A DNA stretch of 64,000 bases from Dendrobium chrysotoxum (Eukaryota; Streptophyta; Magnoliopsida; Asparagales; Orchidaceae), in contig CM034297.1 of NCBI GenBank assembly GCA_019925795.1, positions 46,894,683-46,958,682 of the forward strand, in the 5' to 3' direction. The position numbers were made by a program, and so were the translations under genes. How positions within the stretch are numbered: the stretch's first letter is position 1; each line of letters starts with the position of its first letter. Below the pieces are notes generated by a model that was not told the origin of the DNA, did no database searches, and saw only the letters and a list, made by a program, of their open reading frames with translations. This document shows positions 21,661 through 31,642 of this stretch, piece by piece.

Positions 21661-22600
21661 AGAAAATTTCTAAAATAGTCTCCAGACTATCAAGACTATT
21701 CATGTATATATAACTATTTTAGTCTCAGAATATCATGTTATTCTAATGTAGTCCATCGACTATACAAATTGATCCAAAATAATTCATCATACTGTAATTG
21801 TGATATAGAACTAATCATAGGGCTATCAAAATCACGTCACGGGTCGGGTTCAAGTCCAACCCGAACCTGACCCGACACTAATTTACCCAACCTGAGCTCG
21901 ACCCGTTTTTGCAAACGGGTCAGGTATTTCAACCCGGACCCGAACTGTGCGGGTTGCCGGGTTGACCCTACCTGACCCGCGCGAATGGGAGGAAGGCATC
22001 GAGGCGACTCGTCTCGTGGCTCTCGTCGAAGCCGCTGGACTGGACAGGAAGGAACGTCAGCATCTCGTCGAAGCCGGAGAAGAGGAGAATGTCATCGGCC
22101 AGACGGCGGGACGGCATGTCGAGCTGTCGGTTAGCGGCCTAGGGTTTGGCGGGGCCACGGGACAGCGGGAGAGGCAGACAACGAGGCCTTCAAGCCGGGT
22201 TGACTCACAAGTCACAAGTGCGGGCGAGAATCTAATCGGGATTTCCGATTTCGTGTACAGCCGGGTTTTCGATTTCGTGTACAGCCGATTTCGGGTAAAT
22301 TCGGGTCATTATCGGGTTTCCGGGTCAACCCAAAACCGCCCCGTTTGACAAACTGGTTGACCCTAACCCGAAATATTTGGGACGAGTTCGAGTTGGGTTT
22401 TTGGGTCGTGTCAAATATTGACACTCATAACTGATCCCAATTTAGTCTATCGACTGTACAAAATTGATCCCAATTTAATCTCAAACAGACTATTTTGGAT
22501 TAATTTTGTATAGTCGAGAGATTAAATTGGAGCAACGTTATACTCTGGGATTAAAATGATCATATATGAATAGTGGGAGGACTATTTTAAAATTTAACCC
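21661..22600. mobile_element. Long-TIR DNA element carrying a nested hAT MITE
   Basis: The left arm (21665-21790; AAAATAGTCTCCAGACTATC, ATTCATGTATATATAACTAT, GTCCATCGACTATACAAA) is matched in reverse by the right arm (22440-22600; CGATAGACTAAATTGGGATC..., CATATATGAATAGT, GGACTATTTTAAAATTTAACCC). This gives terminal inverted repeats over 100 bases long, suggestive of a MULE- or foldback-type non-autonomous element. The 612-bp hAT-like element at 21818-22429 sits between the arms. Confidence 0.55.
21818..22429. mobile_element. Non-autonomous hAT element (GGGTCGGGTT family)
   Basis: Ends TAGGGCTATCAAAA and TATTGACACTCATA are decayed forms of the TAGGGGTGTCAAT terminal repeat. Flanks ACTAATCA / ACTGATCC agree at 6 of 8 positions. 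Subterminal CCCGAACC/CGACCCG runs match those of the 4.5-kb hAT relic and of 37257-37945. The 60-70% GC interior (21975-22230) has an open frame but no recognisable protein. Confidence 0.75.
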
Positions 22601-22925
22601 TTTTATAAAGTCATAACATATTGAACATAGTGTGGCTTGTGCTATTTTAAAAATAGCTTAATAAAAAATAATAAATACTTTACTAATAACTCAATCATAT
22701 AATGAATAAACTATACATGAATGTCAATGAAAGAAAATTAGATAAAAATATGAAGTATCATGGAAACTAAAATTATTATATTTACAAATAAATTTATCAT
22801 GATTATAGTAATACATTCTATTAAGACAAAATTTTAAAATTTGAAACATGGGCTCAAAACCGAAGAAATAATTTGTTTTATAGAAAAATTCTCTAGAGAG
22901 CTACCAATGTTGGATTGGTAGATTC

Positions 22926-23047
22926 AGGCTTCGTTTGGGACGGCTTTCTTACTACTTCATAAAGCAGCTTTCTAGTACAAAAATTAAAATTTTTGTACTA
23001 GAAAGCTGCTTTAAGAAGCAGTAAAAAAGTGGCCCCAAACGAAACCT
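22926..23047. mobile_element. Palindromic MITE, family A, copy 2 (near-perfect hairpin)
   Basis: Two inverted arms of about 60 bases meet at AAAATTTTT-like sequence near 22987. Arms include GGCTTCGTTTGGG, AAAGCAGCTTTCTAGTACAA and their complements with few mismatches. The inverted repetition extends outward to CAATGTTGGATTG at 22909 and its complement near 23055. Confidence 0.85.
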
Positions 23048-23062
23048 CAGACAATCCAACAT

Positions 23063-23420
23063 TGCATTTGAGAAAGTACTTGTGAATTGCATGCTCATAC
23101 CTTTACTCATTTACATGGCTTCTTATGGAAAAAAGCAAGAGTATAGATGAACATCACGAAGAGAGATCTCTTATAATCATTCATATTTTATCTAGGCATG
23201 CACAACACTTTGCCAAATATTGTTGAATGATTTCAAGGGTATTGTAGTATTAGTACATACAAAGGAAAGTATTATCTATCCTACTACACAAAAGTACATG
23301 TTAGTAGTACAAAGCATGTAGTCAATCATATCATTACAACGCATCAAGTCAAGCACATTAAAAATGTACATACACACACCAAATGTGTGAAAAATCAATG
23401 TGATTATGGGGGTTATCTTA
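23063..23420. other. No gene recognised
   Basis: AT-rich spacer between the MITE and the LTR start at 23421. No supported feature. Confidence 0.4.
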
Positions 23421-25070
23421 TGTAACATTTATTGAATCTGTGCATAGTTACCATTGTTCTGACCTGATCCGGTAAATGTAACCTATTGAATTTCTGTGTT
23501 TAACATCTCTTACATGTGTCTATGAGTGTTCTGGATGCATATAAATGTCTGAATTTATTCTTAAGAGTGTCTCGGGGGTTTGTATGCATGATTGAAAAAT
23601 CTAGAAATTTTTCCCTGAGGGTGCCGACGTAGGCGGTGCCACGACATTGAGCTCTCTATCTTTTTTTTTTTTTCAAATTAATTCAAAGATGTGGCGCTAG
23701 GGGCGGCGTCGTGCTCTCTAGTAGGGAGCGATGCAGCGCTGTAAGGTCAAGCAACGCGACGCCATACCTAAATTTTATAAAAATATTAAAATCCACCCAA
23801 ATGTTATTTTATCAAAGCCATTTCTCTCCCTAAGTACAACCGTCTGGAGAGAGAGAAAATTGGGTTTTGGTGACTTTAGTTTGTTTTCTGATGTTGGCCC
23901 AGTTTTAAAAGTTATCCAAATTGAGGTAAGTTATGTTTTGTTTATCTTAGTTTTTAAAAATATGAATTTTTTAGGATTTAATATAAAATTTTATAGTATA
24001 AAAACAAGAATAACATACATAAGCTAAATTTTCATAGTGTAACTTTCTGTAAGTTATAGAGACAATCATTTTGGATATTTATGTATTTTTTGGAAAGTTC
24101 TTGTTGGGTAATTTGGAAAGTGCATCTTTTTTATTAAACAAGAAAATAATTTTGATTCTAGAAAATAATGTCGTAGTACAATTAAAACTTCAAAACAGTG
24201 TTCTGAACAATATTTGGTAATTTGGTAAAATTTTAAAACTATGAAATTATGCTCAATAATTGAATATGTTGTGTACCGATAAAGCATTATGTGCATTTCT
24301 TAAAAAGATTTATTTATAGTTTTTTTACCGTAATGATATGATTTATATTCTTATCTATTTGAAATGTGTGTTTCTAAGGAGATCAGATATGTTGTAAAAG
24401 TTCTGGTGTTGAAAGCACTCAGAGTCATGATGGCCTGAATTTCTGAATATTTGTATTTGAGAGTCATAAGGGCATGTTTTTTGATATCCTAGCACAAGGG
24501 AGTCATAAGGACTTGAATTCTAATATATATTTTTTTGGATGGGTAAAAGGGCCTGAGGGAACTCTGCTACTTTATACTTTGATATACGGAGTGCTTGTTT
24601 ATTTACTTTTACTACACATTTTGCTTTATGTCAATTATCTACAATTAACATTATACTTAATATGATAAATTTCTTATGAACTATATTTAAATTCAATTAA
24701 ATGCATAATAAGTGAATTATTAAAAATTTAGATTAGTTTGTGTGACCTATTGAGCTGTGTTGGCTCACACCTACTATGCACTCTATTTCATGTCCGAAAA
24801 AGGGAAGGAGCTGATTGAGTAGCAGAGGATTCAGAATATAATTTGTTTGAGTATGTAGAGGTATTTTTTTATTTTTAGTGCACTCATGCCTAGTTATTTA
24901 ATTGCTCTATGTTGGTATATAGTTATACACTGTAATGTAAAATTGTTGTATATATATTTTGATAAATGGAATGAATACAAATTTATGAATGAGTATTTTC
25001 TTATGCTTATTGGAAGTTAATTAGAAGTTCTGTTGTCTATTTTAAATTATAATTGAAAAAAAAAACCCAA
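23421..25070 (+). repeat. Chromovirus LTR, apparently solo
   Basis: Starts TGTAACATTT, parallel to TGTGACACTT at the start of the LTR at 44311 (minus). It shares TTCTGACCYRAT, the GGCCCAGTTTTAAAAGTTATCC / GCCCAATTCAAAAAGTTGTTC region at 23893, the following TATCTTAGTTTTTAAAAATATGAA word, and the GAGCTGTGTTGGCTCAC ... AAAGGGAAGGAG segment at 24750-24810. No gag or pol follows: the U-box fragment begins at 25097. The right end is approximate and no target duplication could be confirmed. It also carries a GCGC-rich patch at 23620-23765. Confidence 0.6.
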
Positions 25071-25096
25071 AAAGTCTCCACAATTTTGATCTTCTA

Positions 25097-25317
25097 TGCC
25101 CCATCTCCCTAGAGGTGATGCTATCGCTGGTGAGCCTCTGTACCGACGTCACCTATGACTGCTCCTCCATCCAGCACTAGCTCGACTCCGACAACACAAC
25201 TTGCCCTGCCACCATACGGTCTCTTTTCTCCGCTGACCTCGTCCCCAACCTCACCCTCCGCCACCTCATCCACCTCTGGTCCTCCTCCTACACCTCTTCC
25301 CATCAATATATTTCCAT
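25097..25317 (+). pseudogene. Truncated U-box gene copy (U-box domain only)
   Basis: About 220 bases matching 26900-27122 of the downstream U-box gene at roughly 90% identity by eye. It starts inside the codon before the CPISLEV block and ends soon after the TSSHQYI codons. Most of the ~20 differences are C to T or G to A relative to the gene. The conserved Trp of the IQRWL motif is a TAG stop here, and three bases are missing in the Ser-rich part. There is no start codon and no ARM region. It is a dead fragment that arose by a local duplication or capture. Confidence 0.85.
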
Positions 25318-25359
25318 TAATATTAATATTATCTTATGACAAGCTGATTTTCTTAATCT

Positions 25360-25660
25360 ACTTCATTATAACAAACAAGATCAGACACCATCACATTAAT
25401 ATTTTTGTTCCTCCATCTTATATGGAAGCTACTCATCCTTAATATCTTAATAATGCCACCTATCACACAATACAAGACCTTCTACAAGGTCCTCTATATT
25501 TCGACTAAAATAATAGTGCACCAGTATAAAAGTCAAAAATGTTTCCATAATCTACTTCATCATAACAAACAGGGTCAGACACCGTCAAATTAATATTCTT
25601 GTTCCTCCATCTTATATTGAAGCTACTCATCCTTAACATCTTAATAATGCCACCTATCAT
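25360..25660. repeat. Direct repeat of ~105 bp
   Basis: Segment 25360-25464 (CTTCATTATAACAAACAAGATCAG ... TTAATAATGCCACCTATCA) recurs at 25552-25659 with few changes, separated by about 90 bases. Neither copy codes for a recognisable product. Confidence 0.75.
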
Positions 25661-26113
25661 CCTCTCATCATACAACCAACAAGATTCATATCATCTAATT
25701 ACTTTTTTGTTTGCACATCACTAAGTAACCACAACTATTATCCTCTTATTTTTCTCTTAAAAAGGACTTTTAATCATTCAACTTCGACTTTTTGGGGGCT
25801 AATAGACCATTATTCAACTCTATGTTCTCTCGCTAACATAGTACATGATGGCTTAAAGGATTTTGATTCAATTTCTAAAACTTTGTTTCTCTCTAAACTT
25901 CTTTTTTCCCCTTGCTACTCTTTTTCTATCTACTTATCTTCACAATATGCTTATTCTCTTGTAATCTCTTAATAAAGTCTCCATGACTAATCTACTATAT
26001 GCCATGCACTTATATTATCTAATGTAATGGATGCTTTATCTTGGCTCTTGACATAGAAGATATAGGTCATATGATTGAATCATTATAAATAAATTGTTTG
26101 ATGCTCTTGTGAT

Positions 26114-26158
<45 letters not shown>

Positions 26159-26588
26159 GCACACATGAACTCATATAAGCAAACATGCTCATCTGTGTAT
26201 ATTCAAACATAATCAAGTTATTATCAAGTCAACATGATCAAAAGAGACCTTGTACATAATTGGCTTCGATTCATAAAAAAATTGTCAAAGTCAAGATAAT
26301 TATTGAGCTGAACAAGATAAAATATCTAATAAAATTTTTATTTCAAATAAATTACAAGTTATATCATATAAATTACATGACAATTTTATAGAAAATCAAA
26401 CCAACTTTTTATTCAATAAGATAACCTTAAAAAATTTTTATACTTCAAAATAAAATTTAAAATTTTTTATTTTATACCGATATGTTTTTTTTAATTCTAT
26501 TTTTACAGTGAATAGTCTATCTTAATTGATTTAAATATAAAAAAAATGATGCTTCTTTAATTAAAGATTTATTAATTTTTGTTTTTTT
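25661..26588. other. Upstream region of the U-box gene; CT microsatellite
   Basis: AT-rich, no coding support. Contains a (CT)n run at 26116-26157, and AT-rich sequence up to the likely 5' untranslated region of the U-box gene. A clear TATA box could not be chosen among the many AT runs. Confidence 0.5.
26116..26157 (+). repeat. (CT)n microsatellite
   Basis: About 21 uninterrupted CT units, 630 bases upstream of the U-box start codon. Confidence 0.95.
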
Positions 26589-26621
26589 TTTTTGAGAAAT
26601 TTTTTTAATATTATCACACGC

Positions 26622-26792
26622 ATGCATACAAACCTGCGCTCACTTCTAAAAACACACTCCCGCACTTTGCCCTTTGACTGTTCGTTAACCCTCTCGTCCT
26701 CCACTTCAAAAGCTTCTCCCCCACAGCTTAATACGAGCAAGAAACGAAGAACAGAGAAGAACGGAGAGATTCGGAGTCCTGATCTACAATGA
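26622..26792 (+). promoter_or_regulatory. Possible upstream ORF overlapping the U-box start
   Basis: An ATG at 26622 opens a 56-codon frame whose TGA stop overlaps the U-box start codon as ATGA (26789-26792). If the transcript begins upstream of 26622, translation of this frame would end exactly on the main start and could limit or couple initiation. The predicted peptide is basic and Ser-rich and not recognised. A W-box core (TTGACT) lies at about 26674 inside it. Confidence 0.35.
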
Positions 26793-28039
26793 GGAACCGA
26801 AATCGATCAGATAACAACAGCAGCGAACAAGCGAGCAGAAGTCCTCACCTTCTCCGCCTCGACGTGAGCAAAGCGGCGCCGCCACCGAGTTTTTTCCGGT
26901 GCCCCATCTCCCTAGAGGTGATGTTATCGCCGGTGAGCCTCTGTACCGGCGTCACGTACGACCGCTCCTCCATCCAGCGCTGGCTCGACTCCGGCAACAC
27001 AACTTGCCCCGCCACCATGCAGTCTCTTTCCTCCACCGAACTCGTCCCGAACCTCACCCTCCGCCGCCTCATCCACCTCTGGTCCTCCTCCTGCACCTCC
27101 TCTTCCCATCAATATATTCCATCGTCGCTCTCTGAACTCGCCCGCATGCTTTCCGATCCCACGGCCGACGAAGCCTACAAGCTACGTCTCCTTTCCTCCG
27201 ACGCCCTCCGTCCCTCCGCCCTCGCTTCCCTGTTCCTCGCCCCTGAAACCCTCGATCTCGCCGTAACCCTTGCATCCCTTCTCCTCTCCCTCGATCTTGT
27301 CGACGTGGAGCGCAAACGGGCGTTGATCGCCGCTCTGTTGTCAGACCTCGACGCAACGGTAACCGGCCTTGTTGCCGTTTTCAAGGGCGCCGAGTATTCG
27401 TCTTCTCGGGTGGCCGCCGCTAGGGTGTTGGAAATGTTGATTGCGGAGGAGAGGACGGTCATGGCGGGGAAGCCTGTTCTGGCAACGGAGCTGGTTAGGT
27501 TAATTGGGGAAGCCGATGGTGAAGCGGTGGATGCGGGATTGCGATGCTTGACGGGACTTACTGGAGCGGGAAGGAGGGTGAGGGCGGAGATGGTGAGAAT
27601 GGGGGTAATACCTGCACTTACGAATGTGATGGAGAGAGATGAGGTTGAGATCCCGGCAGCGGCGGTAGAAAACGCGATGCGGGTTATGGTGGCGGCGGTG
27701 GGGATTGGGGAGGGGAGGGCCGCGTTCTGCGCAGAGGCGGAGCGGAACGTTGCGGCGGTGGTGGGGAGGATGATTAAGGTAGGGAATGAAGGGAGGGAGG
27801 CGGCTGTGGGGTTGCTATGGAGAGTTTGCTGCTGCGGCGGCGGGGATCGGCGGGCAAGGAAAGCAGCGGCTGTGGCGAAGGGAGGATTGGGGAAGATATT
27901 GGTGGTGATGCAGGGGGATTGCTCGCCGTTGGTGAGGAGGATGGCCGTCGATTTGCTTAGGGTTTTCCGTGCAACTTCTAAGGGCTCGATGGCCGCTGCG
28001 GGATATGATTCCATGACGATACACATTACGCCGTATTGA
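26789..28039 (+). CDS. U-box E3 ubiquitin ligase with ARM repeats (PUB25-29-like), 416 aa
   Basis: Plant U-box proteins transfer ubiquitin from an E2 enzyme to targets and mostly act in cytosolic stress and immune signalling. Residues 33-98 form the U-box: FFRCPISLEVM, GVTYDRSSIQRWL, GNTTCP, LVPNLTLRRLI; these are the E2-binding loop and helix signature. Residues ~110-400 are Leu/Ala-rich helical repeats of the ARM type (e.g. EAVDAGLRCLTGLTG, EAAVGLLWRVC, SPLVRRMAVDLLRVF). The short C-terminus GYDSMTIHITPY resembles that of the intronless PUB25-PUB29 subgroup, and the 416-aa length fits it. The frame is uninterrupted and has no introns. Coding GC is far higher than the flanks. A partial copy lies upstream at 25097. 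The exact orthologue cannot be named without a tree. Confidence 0.92.
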   Translation: MRNRNRSDNNSSEQASRSPHLLRLDVSKAAPPPSFFRCPISLEVMLSPVSLCTGVTYDRSSIQRWLDSGNTTCPATMQSLSSTELVPNLTLRRLIHLWSSSCTSSSHQYIPSSLSELARMLSDPTADEAYKLRLLSSDALRPSALASLFLAPETLDLAVTLASLLLSLDLVDVERKRALIAALLSDLDATVTGLVAVFKGAEYSSSRVAAARVLEMLIAEERTVMAGKPVLATELVRLIGEADGEAVDAGLRCLTGLTGAGRRVRAEMVRMGVIPALTNVMERDEVEIPAAAVENAMRVMVAAVGIGEGRAAFCAEAERNVAAVVGRMIKVGNEGREAAVGLLWRVCCCGGGDRRARKAAAVAKGGLGKILVVMQGDCSPLVRRMAVDLLRVFRATSKGSMAAAGYDSMTIHITPY

Positions 28040-28072
28040 AAGAATTGGGGACGGGATTGCAAATATGTTCCC

Positions 28073-28078
28073 AATAAA
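28073..28078 (+). terminator. Possible polyadenylation signal of the U-box gene
   Basis: AATAAA 33 bases after the stop codon in AT-rich sequence. It is close to the stop, so a downstream near-consensus site could be used instead. Confidence 0.4.
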
Positions 28079-28079
28079 A

Positions 28080-28629
28080 AAAGCAACTGAAGCAATTGGA
28101 GTTTGTTTTATCCTTGTAAATGTTTTTAGATGAAGAACGCATCAAAGGAAATCAAATTTGAAGTCGTGCATTGTGTTTAAGAAACTCTCTATTACAAGTT
28201 TAATGGGATTTTGTGATATTTTTTAAGGAACTTTCTATTACCAAATATATTTTTTTAATATTAAACCCTAAACTAAAGCAAATTCACATATATTACATAC
28301 ATAAAATTCAAAACCAAGACCTCTTAGTTGTTAGCAAAAGTTCTTAACAGACAGACCAAAAAGAGTTTCGTAATGGGATTGTTCTTATCTTTGACAGTAT
28401 TATTGTAGTCTTCTTCTACTTTTTTTATAACATCTTATTATAAATTATCTATATGTCCCAACAAATTATAAACATTTTGATTGGGAAGTAAGCAAGTCTA
28501 ATGGGTATGCTTTGCTTACGCTTTCATACGTGAACTCTCATGGCCACAGTCGAATCATCCTTTTCATTTGCTATCGCGTCCCACTTTTCATTGTTTATGG
28601 CAAAATTCTTCCTTCATAAAGGAGAGAAT
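28080..28629. other. 3' flank, no gene recognised
   Basis: AT-rich; no supported feature. Confidence 0.4.
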
Positions 28630-28808
28630 TTATTACGTGCGGAGTCTAGACACAGAAAATCGTTCGGTTTTATAATTGTAAATAGTAAAAATATAGTAAA
28701 AGTGCAGGGGTGAACAGTAAAAGCACAGTGGTGAACAATAATTATACATTTACTATTCACAGTCACAAAACCGAACGGTTCTCTGTATCTGAACTCCGCA
28801 CGTAATAA
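28630..28808. mobile_element. MITE with long inverted repeats (TTATTACGTGCGGAG ends)
   Basis: The left end TTATTACGTGCGGAGTC is mirrored by GACTCCGCACGTAATAA-like sequence at the right (CTCCGCACGTAATAA). Inner arms (TTCGGTTTTATAATTGTAAA / ACAGTCACAAAACCGAACGG) also pair. About 180 bp, non-coding. The inverted character continues a few bases outside (GAGAGA / TCTCTT), so the exact ends are uncertain. Confidence 0.75.
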
Positions 28809-28809
28809 T

Positions 28810-29644
28810 CTCTTCATAAAAAAAAAACACAAACATAGTTTATCCATCGCCAGGCTTAGTTGAGAGGTGGATGCAAAACACTTTTCTTCCTATAGAGAAA
28901 AGAATAGTAGTTCTCTTTTCCTATGGGAAGAGCATTGATGTTGAATTGCCAAGGTCAACCAGGAAGGATCTGCCATGTATCCATGTCTGTAACATTGTAG
29001 ACAATTTCATCTCGATAGAACTTACCAATGGTGAAATTCAACACACATTAATATTCTTCATTGTTCAATACTTTTGTTCATTGTATGTATTTTATGTTGT
29101 TGATTAAATGATTTAAGAAATTATAATAGAAATTTATTATAAAAGTTGTTAGTAAAAAAATAAATTTACTTGTTTGGTAACATTTATGATACTATGCTTT
29201 ATATGAAAAATAAATTATTTTAGTTAACAAATACTATTATTTTATTATTTTTTTTTGTATTGGATGATATTCTTACTTTTGTTATTTAACAAATAAAACA
29301 TATGGATTTAATTCAAAATTAAAATGGATGTACTTTAGCATTAATATTTATGGAAAATATTTATCAACTACAATGATTAATATATCTATTTTCCGAATCG
29401 GGTCATTAAAAGATCGATATTTTATGGGATCAAATCATCTAAGACAACTCTTTCTAATCTTAATTGCTGCTAGAGCTACTTTAATCTTTTTACGTGGTTT
29501 TCTATCTTAAAAACTTTTGACTAAAATATTTGACAATTTAGGAAAAATTAAATCACATTATCATATAATTGTAACATTATTAAAAGTAATATTTTTAGAA
29601 AAGTCATCAGTGACTGGAATGCAAGCTAATCATGTAATAAGCCA

Positions 29645-29678
<34 letters not shown>

Positions 29679-30590
29679 TAATTTGCCAGCCTGTTATATT
29701 TTAATTGCAGCCTGTAATCTTTAGATTATACGTGACGTATTCACCAAGATTGCCTTACAGTTCTCGTGCAATAGATTATGAATTGTAATAAATAGTCTAT
29801 AAGATAATCGGCACCGCACGTGTGAAGCAAATCCACGGATTTATAAAATAATATGGGATTAACTAAACAATTAATACATCAAGCTCAAAATTTGTCTATT
29901 TGAGGCACCAAACAAAAATATTTAGTGTTACGCAGACGCTGCAGAAATTTTTGGAGGGATTTGGATACAGAAACTGTTCATGAGTACGACAATGTAAATG
30001 AGTAAGGAAGGAGAGAACAAAAACTAGTAAATTTGACTGAGAAAGCTGATATGTGTTCTGCTGTTATTAATTAGAGCAGAGTTGACTTATGGTAGTGAAA
30101 TTGTGAAAAAAAAAAAAATATCAGATCATATATTTGTGAAATTTCTTAAAAAAATAAAATAAAATTTTAATTAATATAACAGCTGAAATTTTATTAGAAA
30201 TTTTAAAATTAAATGTGCTTGTATCTTATACTTCTAAGATAAGTGATCTCTTGAGAAGTTTTATCAAGAGGATAAAACAGTAAGATTGTAAAGTCAAAGC
30301 GAGCAATATTTTGATGATTAAGAGTTTGAGCTTTTACATATGATATTAGAGTAGTGCATCTATCGAAAGATGAGAACTCTATATCTAGAATTCTATTTGT
30401 TAGGTGGATGATTTTAGGTTAAGGGCACTGATGATGATGTTATTTATCTAAATAGGGGAGGTTATGTAATTTCTTAAGAAAATAAAAACTTATCTTTTAA
30501 GCATCGAGGAACCTTTTGATGTAACGATTGAGATTTCATTAGAAACTCTAAAGTTAAGCATTCTCATGTTGGAATACTTCTAGGATAGGT
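28810..30590. other. AT-rich, mostly unannotated; AAT run
   Basis: No supported gene. Open frames at 28871 and 29328 are short, AT-rich and unrecognised. 29935-30050 resembles 39155-39270 (see findings). An AAT run lies at 29646-29677. Confidence 0.4.
29646..29677 (+). repeat. (AAT)n microsatellite
   Basis: About ten AAT units. Confidence 0.9.
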
Positions 30591-30990
30591 GACATACTAG
30601 TGGTGGTCTATTTTAATGCATTTGTTGTGAATAAAACATCAGATTCTTAGCTAGTTCAATTGCTCAGATTTTGTCATTGAAGAGAGGAGTGTGGGTGATG
30701 AGATGGATACTGAACTCTTGTAAGAGAAGTTAGAGCTAGATGATATTAGTTGCGGTTGTAGTTAAGGCCTTATATTCTGCCTTAGTTGAGGATTGAGCTA
30801 CAATGAATTACTTTTCAATGTACCAGGATTTTAAGGTTCTAACTAAGAATAACACAATAGTCTATAATTGATTTGCAATCTTGGGGATAGCTTACTCAAT
30901 CAAAATTTAATAATGTTCATAGTGAGAGGGTATATTGATAGATTCATAGGCCAGTGTGTAGGGTGGTTTTGAGATGGCACACAACACATG
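30590..30990 (-). pseudogene. Copia RNase H relic
   Basis: The minus strand reads a decayed copia RNase H end: SSTKAEYKALTTAT followed by NII, then LLLQEF, with stops between. KAEY corresponds to the EAEY active-site segment of copia RNase H. No LTR or other domain of this copy was recognised. Confidence 0.65.
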
Positions 30991-31185
30991 TTTGAGTAGT
31001 CCAAAATATTGTTGTGGGGGTTTGTGCATGTGTTGGCACACTCAGGTTGATGTTGGTTTAGGAGCTCGTATTTAGATCAGAGGATGCTCATCCCAGGCAA
31101 TTTGTTGTATAAGCTATGTTTGATCAGATGATATTGAGTTATTGAAGGGAGTCAGTAAGATGCTGATAGAGATTGAGTTGAGGAA

Positions 31186-31372
31186 ATTTAAACTCTGTTT
31201 GAGGCAACTGCAACTTTCTATAAAGTACATTGTGAAGTTGTTGTGTGGTGAAAATAACTTAGTTACTTTGGTTATAAAAAGCTGTGAGAAAATAATAGCC
31301 AAACAAATTTATGGCTGTAATTTGAAAAACGAAACAGCGAAAAAACTGCCCCAAATAGGCCCTTAGTTAGCT
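31186..31372. mobile_element. MITE family B, copy 1
   Basis: Reads in reverse like 38861-39062: GGGCCTATTTGGGGCAG end, CTGTTTCGTTTTTCAAA, TAACTAAGTTATTTTC, ACAACAACTTCACA. hAT-like or other TIR origin; no clear target duplication seen. Confidence 0.55.
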
Positions 31373-31409
31373 GATCGATCTACAGTGGGAGTAATTTTGT
31401 AGGTGAAAG

Positions 31410-31414
31410 GAATC
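31410..31414. other. Target-site duplication GAATC (left) of copia element
   Basis: GAATC precedes the 5' LTR and recurs at 35911-35915 after the 3' LTR: a perfect 5-bp duplication. Confidence 0.9.
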
Positions 31415-31621
31415 TAATAGCCATAACAGAAATAATGTTCCTTCATTCACTGACCACTCACAGAAGGACAAGTGGCATCTTTTGACAGCTCATCTAATTC
31501 ATCTCTAGAATGTTATGTTACACTCTATATATATCTCATACATTGTATCTTGTAATAGATAGATACTATTGAATACAAGAAAGACCAGCTCACTTCTTGA
31601 AACCTCTGACGAAGTTCTTTA
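31415..31621 (+). repeat. 5' LTR of copia element
   Basis: 207 bp. Contains a TATA box (TATATATA at 31526-31534) about 90 bases before its end. The boundary is set by the GAATC duplication on the left and the primer site on the right. Confidence 0.9.
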
Positions 31622-31632
31622 TGGCATCAGAG
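31622..31632 (+). other. Copia primer-binding site
   Basis: TGGCATCAGAG, one base off TGGTATCAGAG (initiator-Met tRNA type), starting immediately after the LTR. Confidence 0.8.
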
Positions 31633-31642
31633 AAGGGCGCTA

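Noticed and set aside
27175..28095. 306-codon open frame antisense to the U-box gene
   Set aside because: A shadow frame caused by GC-rich codon use of the sense gene; no recognisable domain.
29328..29510. 60-codon frame with a hydrophobic stretch, considered as an organelle-DNA insert
   Set aside because: No recognisable organelle gene or flanking organelle sequence.
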